NCBI GenBank assembly: GCA_009698615.1
Contig: WLPU01000009.1
Span: forward strand, 1-64,000
Source: Actinomycetota bacterium
GTDB taxonomy: Bacteria > Actinomycetota > Actinomycetes > Nanopelagicales > Nanopelagicaceae
Reading direction: 5' to 3'
DNA length: 64,000 bases
Made by a program: the position numbers and the translations under genes. Below the pieces are notes generated by a model that did not search any database, was not told the DNA's origin, and saw only the letters and a list, made by a program, of their open reading frames with translations. Shown in pieces: positions 63,747 through 64,000 of the stretch. The first letter of the stretch is position 1; every line of letters starts with the position of its first letter.

Positions 63747-64000
63747 GTGACCAAGCCAGTAGTTTCACTTGCTCAGGTAACTATTAGATTCGCTGGAGAC
63801 AGCGGTGATGGCATGCAACTTACGGGTGATCGCTTTACTATGGATACCGCAAGTTTGGGTAATGACCTTTCCACTCTTCCAAATTTCCCTGCAGAGATTC
63901 GTGCTCCTGCCGGAACCGTTCTAGGAGTTTCATCGTTCCAGTTGCACTTTGCCGACCATCATGTTCAAACTCCTGGCGATGCTCCGGATGTTCTAGTCGC
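63747..64000 (+). CDS. korA: 2-oxoacid:ferredoxin oxidoreductase alpha subunit (cut by window edge)
   Basis: The first 84 codons read [20 protein letters not shown] then [19 protein letters not shown] and [20 protein letters not shown]. This is the gamma-domain start of KorA, the 2-oxoglutarate:ferredoxin oxidoreductase alpha subunit. The GTG at 63747 has AAAGGG unusually close, so the exact start is uncertain. The ORF continues beyond the window. A link with hydroxyproline catabolism, which yields 2-oxoglutarate, is plausible but positional. Confidence 0.85.
   Translation, partial: MTKPVVSLAQVTIRFAGDSGDGMQLTGDRFTMDTASLGNDLSTLPNFPAEIRAPAGTVLGVSSFQLHFADHHVQTPGDAPDVLV

Overview
The window looks like a chromosomal segment of a small, streamlined actinobacterium. 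The evidence is the secE-nusG-rplK-rplA / rplJ-rplL / rpoB-rpoC / rpsL-rpsG-fusA order, a tRNA-Thr/tRNA-Met/rpmG/hadA/hadB block, WhiB, the AdnA/AdnB recombination motor, UPF0182, a DUF5679 protein and a Tad-type secretion cassette. Base composition is moderate, much more A+T-rich than most actinomycetes. Intergenic spaces are short, many operon genes overlap by 1 or 4 nt, and five convergent gene pairs overlap at their 3' ends. A freshwater acI / Nanopelagicales-type organism is my best guess; this is inference, since no rRNA or taxonomic marker comparison was possible.

Layout. 1-14.0 kb (minus strand): information-processing core, reading from secE (13.9 kb) down to a truncated fusA at the window edge, with tRNA-Trp just ahead of secE and clear intrinsic terminators after rplL and rpoC. 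14.1-18.5 kb: an aspartate-type aminotransferase on the plus strand, then a minus-strand operon tRNA-Thr, tRNA-Met, rpmG (56 aa, absent from the ORF track), hadA, hadB, a CysRS-tail/glycosyltransferase-like fusion and murB. 18.6-25.7 kb: a quinone oxidoreductase, a GNAT + OSBS/NSAR-like + membrane protein operon, and a full-length bifunctional PutA for proline oxidation. 25.7-28.3 kb: tadA-tadB-tadC without pilin genes. 28.5-50.1 kb: initiator tRNA and a conserved actinobacterial block that, from memory, parallels M. tuberculosis Rv3193c-Rv3202c: UPF0182, Lon-like protease, DUF2342, a metallopeptidase, DUF5679, an E1/ThiF-like protein, an ABC1 kinase, whiB7, uvrD2, nudC, adnB, adnA; then typA. 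50.2-54.5 kb: class III aminotransferase, ychF, rmuC, a membrane protein and a small Cys-rich protein.

54.5-64 kb is catabolic. Two FMN-dependent alpha-hydroxy-acid dehydrogenases flank an SDR. A tight six-gene minus-strand operon then encodes a complete-looking hydroxyproline route: three-subunit D-hydroxyproline dehydrogenase, a DHDPS-fold deaminase, 4-hydroxyproline 2-epimerase with both catalytic cysteines, and a Gfo/Idh oxidoreductase. It diverges from a 2-oxoacid:ferredoxin oxidoreductase alpha subunit cut by the window end. Together with PutA this suggests growth on proline and hydroxyproline from protein or algal glycoprotein debris, feeding 2-oxoglutarate.

The most interesting non-coding signal is the 354-nt leader of whiB7. 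It holds a 49-codon upstream ORF with a strong ribosome binding site, a hairpin straddling its stop codon, and a strong intrinsic terminator whose stem can pair alternatively with that hairpin. This is the layout expected of a translation-coupled antibiotic-responsive attenuator. Secondary signals are a 72-nt imperfect hairpin at 33.9 kb, a lone TOMM-type E1-like protein without YcaO partner, and a dyad between divergent catabolic genes at 56.5 kb.
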